In this document: piece by piece, positions 59,053 through 64,000 of the stretch
How the letters are laid out: the number at the start of each line of letters is the position of its first letter
Numbering within the stretch: position 1 is the first letter of the stretch
Assembly (NCBI GenBank): GCA_035771165.1
Contig: JAWNZC010000238.1
Location: 1,618,001 to 1,682,000, forward strand
DNA from: Paragorgia papillata
Taxonomy: Eukaryota; Cnidaria; Anthozoa; Scleralcyonacea; Coralliidae
DNA length: 64,000 bases
Direction: 5' to 3'
Program-made: the position numbers and the translations under genes
Notes under the pieces: model-generated
What the model saw: the letters and a program-made list of their open reading frames with translations, nothing else
Told to the model about the DNA's origin: nothing
The model's database searches: none

Positions 59053-61831
59053 AGAATAAAATAGAGAAAGAGAGAGAAAGAGAGATGGTCGTGGTAATTG
59101 AACTTATTTACTGCAGTCTGCAGACAAGCAATATTATAAAGCTTGAACGAGGCACTTGAAAGTATATGTATCTAATTCACCGTGCAGTGATCAAATAATC
59201 AACTTATTTTATCTCCCTATTCTAAGTAAAAAAATACCATTTTGGTGAATCAGTGAATTTGTTAAATTTCTCACCATAGATAAAAAAGGCGTGCATGGAA
59301 TTCTGTGGTCCACTTAAAATTCTATTTTGATCAAAATTTTGCGCCAGACCATAGTTCAATGTTCCTTTCAAATATCGCATGCATTATCAAAAATTCTTTG
59401 TTATCGCTTGGTGCCACTTGGCTTCTCAACTCAATATAGTTTCCGTGTAGAAACAAAGTACATATTAGTTTCTGCTGGCAACAAATTACTTCAGTTTTTT
59501 TTACACGGAACGTGCATTTAGGCAGAAAATAAAGACACGTTTATTTTGAGAAAAAATAAGGAACAGAATATTTTAAAATCTTGTTATCCCAAAAGCTAAA
59601 ACTATAAATTCGTACATATTATATACTTGATTTTCGGAATTCAACGAGTATTATCTTAAAATGAATCAAAGTGCAATTTTTTGTTGATGTTGCATATTTC
59701 TTGTTACAATGTTCGACACTTATTATAAACGGCCACTATATCGGCAATTGCATGTTAACAATTTTCTTGTATTTGCAGTCCCTCATAGAAATAAGCAATG
59801 ACCCTCCGAAATGCACGACTTAGTATATACACGTTTGCTGGTTTTTTTATAAGTCGACAACGACAATTAAGACCATTTATATATACGAATGTAGTAACAT
59901 CGACTGATATATAAGCTAGATTTTTAACCTTTTCTCGACTGTATCGTTCCTTTTGGAACAATGCATGCAGCCCTTAAGCCCGGCATACACTGAAACAAGT
60001 TTCCGAAATACGATTTCGAAAAAGTTTCCGAAACGTGTTTAATAAAAAAGAACAGTTTTCTGATCAGGGAAACTTGTTTTTGAGAAAAAGTTTCGGAAAC
60101 TTTTCAACATATACTGGAAACTTATATTTCTGAAACCGTGTTTCGGCAACTTGTTTCGGAAATTTTCTCTAGTGTAAGTGGGCTTTAGTATTTTACTCTG
60201 GCTAGCGCCAGACGATTTTACTTATGAAGGGGAGAGTTCTCAGGCGCCAAGGGGTTAATTAAGCCTTTACCGGGCAGATTACCAAAAGCTAGGTCTCCAC
60301 TTGACGAGTAAAATCGTCAGAGTAAAAATATTCTGGCGTTAGCCAGAGTAATTTAAAAATATTAAGTTACCAAATGGCAACCATGCATGCCCGGTAAAGC
60401 GGGTTAAAGACGCGAAGAAGTTTAAACGATTAATTTCGTGCTTTAACCTTATATTTTTTATAATGGCAGTGCATCGAAATACAGTTTGATGTGATAAATA
60501 CTTTCATGCAGCGCATGATTGTTGTCGTGGGACAACGTCTTCATCTTCCTACTCTAACGCAAAACTAGTATACAGCTTTGACCAAAAGGTCAAAGCCAAG
60601 CGCGAAAAGTACGATGTGAATTACTATTTAAATAGCGAAGCACACATTTACTATATTTATAGGCCAAAATCATACAAATAAACCAAACTTGCCTCTCTGG
60701 GGATTATTAACGAGCATTTTCGCGCTTGGCTTTGGCCAGGACAACCTTAATTGATTTAGCTGTATATTTTTACTCGTGAAAGTGAGGCGTTCCGGGCTTC
60801 CGGCACGTCATCCGAAAAGGGTCACGCCTTTCATGAATGCATGGCTTCGGATAAAGTTGTTTCACAGCAACAATGCGAATGAAAAGGTTAACTAAGCCTC
60901 AAGACGTTGAAATTATGCAAATTAAACATTTTAACGTCACATGTGCATAATGAGTTGTTGAAAGAAGTTATAAATCTTTGCTATTATTAAACGAAAATAA
61001 TCCGAGGGAAGCGTGTGCGTGTGTTTCGCCCAGAACACTAAACATGTAGATTTTCAAGTGATTATATTTGACAATAGCAAAGATATATAACTTGTTCCGC
61101 TAACTCATTATGCACGTGTGATGTCGCAACATGCGACATTTACATAAAACAAACTGAAATATCTCAAGAACGAAGCAAGGAAACGAAAAACTGCAAAATA
61201 TGCATGTTACTCTATCACTTTAAGTGTTCTTTCAAATAAGACAAACTTAATTTTCGTTTCATGGCCGGCACTTTATATAAGCCCTAATCAAACGAGAACG
61301 CAAGTCATCGCAAGTTGGCAGTCAGAAATTTCTGTGTCGGTCGTTCAAACACACAAATTAACAAAATAAAGGTTTCATGAGTGCTTTAAACAAGTTTTAA
61401 CTTTGTCATGGTACATGATATTTTCGGGAAGCTATTCAGAGCAACTGACTGAGATAGCATGCTGCCAACTTGCGAGGACTTGCGTTCTCGTTTGATTGGG
61501 GCTTTAAAAACCGGCAAAAACCTTGCGCATGATCAGTGGAAGCGATAATACATTAAAACGTTCGGCACATGAGAGACGTTTGAATCACAGTCGGTATTAG
61601 GTTCGGCGCATGAGAAGAGCGATGTTTGAAACGGGCCTAAGTATAATATTACAGTACAAAATGTTACGATAAAGGAACTTCGTTGAGCTATATTAGTACT
61701 CAGAAAGAGTCTCAGAAATTTTCCTGAGTATATCTCTCTCTAAAAACTTTATTCTGTATTTCCGAGCGAACATTTTTCAAGTTTAAGAACAGTAAAGATA
61801 TGCTATAAATCTAAACATGAGCATTGCTTAC
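57222..61831 (-). other. Receptor copy 3 intron
   Basis: MITEs at 57252-57643, ~59977-60186, ~60189-60410, 60571-60764, ~60915-61262 and 61279-61505. G/A-rich repeat 57937-58147 and (AT)n 59016-59049. U3 differs from U1 and U2 near 58820-58900, where an extra ~60 bp is present and neighbouring sequence is altered. Confidence 0.75.
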
Positions 61832-62111
61832 TTTTAGTGTCAATTCCTCCAGGTGGTTGATCTTTGTAAATACTGGTGCATCCGGAAAAACGTTTGCCCT
61901 CTCCATTGACGTCTTTTCTTGGCAAAGTCTTTGGATTTAAACTGTTAAGCTTTAGATGATCGCTTCGAAGCAGGTCACCGTTTACTCGCATAATACACCA
62001 ACAAACAAACAGAACGAAAGTTCTTTTCAAAAAAGAACAAGAATACGACTGAAGTAATAAAACCCAAATCATTGCGCTGAATCTCAAATCGACCAGTCTA
62101 ACCACAATCAT
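61832..62111 (-). CDS. Receptor-like protein copy 3, signal-peptide exon
   Basis: Identical in protein to copy 2: ATG 62111 or 62072 (MIWVLLL), phase-1 donor GTAAGC, joins 57221. Confidence 0.72.
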
Positions 62112-62313
62112 GCAATGAGACTCGTAAGTGGATGGCTTTATTATGTATATTTAATTTATTATTGAGTCGTTTTTCTTTGTTCTTTCGAAGGCTTAATCGC
62201 ATAAAGGGAATAATAATTAGAAACGAAATGAAGAATAAAACAAGGAAAATCTTTGTCCAAGGTGGAAAAAAAAGACAAAACTTTGTTGGACAACCTCCTC
62301 AATAATATAAAAT

Positions 62314-63570
62314 TAAGTCAGATAAGTCGGGATGTATCCGATATAAAGCCCTCGGACACTGCGCGTCCTCGGGTCTTTATATATCATATATCCCTGGTTC
62401 TCGGGATTTATCTATTACATCTTGTCGGCTTATTAAACATGATTGGCTATATATAATTATGGTCCACTGACTTGTATATTATATTGCCTTTCAGTTACAA
62501 AGTAAGTGCTTAGATCTCATTATTTCAAGGTGCTCTTAAGAGTAAAGTTTATAATTCTGACGTTTCGAAATCGAAAGTTCTTCGTTGAAGCAAACATGAG
62601 CTGAACTGAAGACGATACGTTTTTGTTTCCCTGGGACACAGATATAGTGCGGGCCAACCTCGTCCCCAGGGCCATTTTTGGGGGCTGGGCCAAGATGGCG
62701 GCCAAAAACAAAATGGCGGGAATAAATGGCCCTGGGGACGAGGTAGGTTGATGTCACGTGACCTCTGTCGAAATATGAAATACAATGTAAGGCCTACGCT
62801 AAACGTCGCAAAATAGACGAATTTAATTCGTATCAGTAACTTCGTCGGTAATGCGACGTAAATGCGACGTCGAGTTATTAAAACGTCGAACTTCAGTCGA
62901 ATATAATTGTTTTTACTTGGACGCGTTGAGCCTGAAAACGATTCCTTGAACTCGTCGTGCACTAACTTGAACACGCATTATCGTCGCATTATCTATCCGT
63001 CGAATTTAATTGCCGAGACGAATGTAATTCGTGTGTTGAATTTAATCGAGTTATACGTCGCAGTTTCGTCGAATAAAATTCAAACAATTAAATTCGTCTG
63101 AATTAAATTCGTCTATTGTGCGACGTTTAGCGCAGGCCTCAAATACGACGACGAGAGATTCGAATGTAGCTGAGGCCTATCGCACGATAGACGAATTTAG
63201 TTCAGACGAATTGGGTTGCTTGAATTTTATTCGACGAAACTGCGACGTATAACTCGATTAAATTTGACACACGAATTAAATTCGTCTCGGAAATTAAATT
63301 CGTCTGAGCCGGACGGATAATGCAACGATAATGCGTGTTCGAGCCGGTTACACGACGAATTATCGTCGCGTTGAATTCAATGTTTCTCTTCTGTCTGTGA
63401 CAATTCGGCGTTGTGGCGTGGAGCCTGAAACGACTTCCTGACATCAGTAAAAACAATTAAATTCGACGTTTAACTCGACGTCGCATTTACGTCGCATTAC
63501 CGACGAAGATAATTCGAATTAAATTCGTGTGAATTAAATTCGTCTATTGTGTGACGTTTAGCGCAGACCT
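62314..63570. mobile_element. U3 copies of hairpin and foldback MITEs upstream of the receptor
   Basis: Hairpin ~62314-62422, AACCTCGTCCCCAGGG foldback 62656-62744, paired ACGTCG foldbacks 62791-63139 and 63173-63570, as in U2. Confidence 0.8.
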
Positions 63571-63679
63571 GAGAAGCGTGTAACAATAACAACTTGGAAT
63601 AATTATTGTGACACAGCGAACTTTGCAGGTGGAGAATAATGATATTAGGTGAGTAGAGAAAAACTCATTTCGACCGCAG

Positions 63680-63812
63680 CTGCATGGATTCTTACTCGCG
63701 ACCTTCGGTTTTAGCTCAGTCGGTAGAGCGTCGTACTAGTAAACCAATGGTCGCGGGTTCGAATCCCAGCCGCGGTTAAATAGAGTTTTTCTCTATACTT
63801 ACCCGAGGTATG
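63680..63812 (+). mobile_element. tRNA-Thr-like SINE, U3
   Basis: tRNA-like part 63711-63775, identical in boxes to U2. Confidence 0.75.
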
Positions 63813-63827
63813 GTTTATCACTTGGAG

Positions 63828-64000
63828 TATCCAACACCAGATGATTTAGTACTCTATCTAACACCAGACGATTTTACTCTGTCTAACGCCAGACTATTAA
63901 CTCTGTCTAACACTAGACTATTTTACTCTGTCTAACACCAGACTATTTTACTCTGTCTAACACTAGACTATTTTACTCTGTCTAACACCAGACTATTTTA
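63828..64000. repeat. 25 bp satellite array, U3, truncated by window end
   Basis: Same monomers and the same opening order of variants as U2 (48145 onward). Confidence 0.9.

Larger units (their letters stand above)
53323..64000. repeat. Segmental duplication unit U3 (cut by the window end)
   Basis: Third direct copy, very close to U2 in the receptor flank, intron and upstream MITEs. The window ends inside its 25 bp satellite. Confidence 0.9.

Overview
This looks like animal nuclear DNA, most likely from an anthozoan cnidarian (coral or sea anemone). That is inference. It rests on intron-containing TMEM18 and DMRT genes, a very high load of short inverted-repeat transposons and tRNA-Thr-derived SINEs, and a polytopic receptor-like family and a Cys-rich extracellular exon of kinds I associate with cnidarian genomes. 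Nothing looks bacterial or viral. Exon structures were read by eye from splice signals, reading phase and protein similarity.

Layout. (1) 1-784 is a pyrimidine-rich simple repeat. (2) 904-8208 (+) is a five-exon TMEM18 gene with one GC-AG intron. Its introns hold hAT-like and TTAA-flanked MITEs, a SINE and purine tracts. (3) 8209-11351 has no recognised gene, only MITEs and a tRNA-like SINE. (4) 11352-17074 (+) is a DMRT-A-type transcription factor gene: a DM-domain exon and a DMA-domain exon that also carries a C-terminal zinc-ribbon-like motif. The 4.6 kb intron contains a pogo/Tigger-like MITE, a 5S-rRNA-like fragment beside a perfect 220 bp palindrome, a ~122 bp minisatellite and a TTAA-flanked element. 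(5) From about 17938 to the window end runs a tandem segmental triplication of a ~15-15.6 kb unit: U1 17938-32961, U2 37696-53322, U3 53323 to beyond 64000.

Each unit carries, on the minus strand, a two-exon gene for a large receptor-like membrane protein (signal-peptide exon, ~4 kb intron full of MITEs, then a 3.3 kb exon with beta-helix-like repeats, a Cys-rich region and about ten membrane segments). It also carries a tRNA-Thr-like SINE and a 25 bp satellite with a nested LINE fragment. The ends of U1 and U2 then hold a broken copy of the DMRT second exon and a lone phase-1/phase-1 Cys-rich exon. Receptor copy 1 is open throughout. Copies 2 and 3 each carry a different one-base homopolymer change near the C-terminus, and both fall into the same alternative frame.

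(6) Between U1 and U2 a 4.73 kb DNA transposon (32962-37695) is inserted; the U2/U3 junction preserves the empty site. It has 13 bp terminal inverted repeats and two convergent genes: a chromo-barrel-like protein (+) and a large transposase-like protein with a zinc knuckle (-). The transposase reading frame is split at a run of nine A, and its first exon is signal-peptide-like. This element is the best candidate for an undescribed system in the window.
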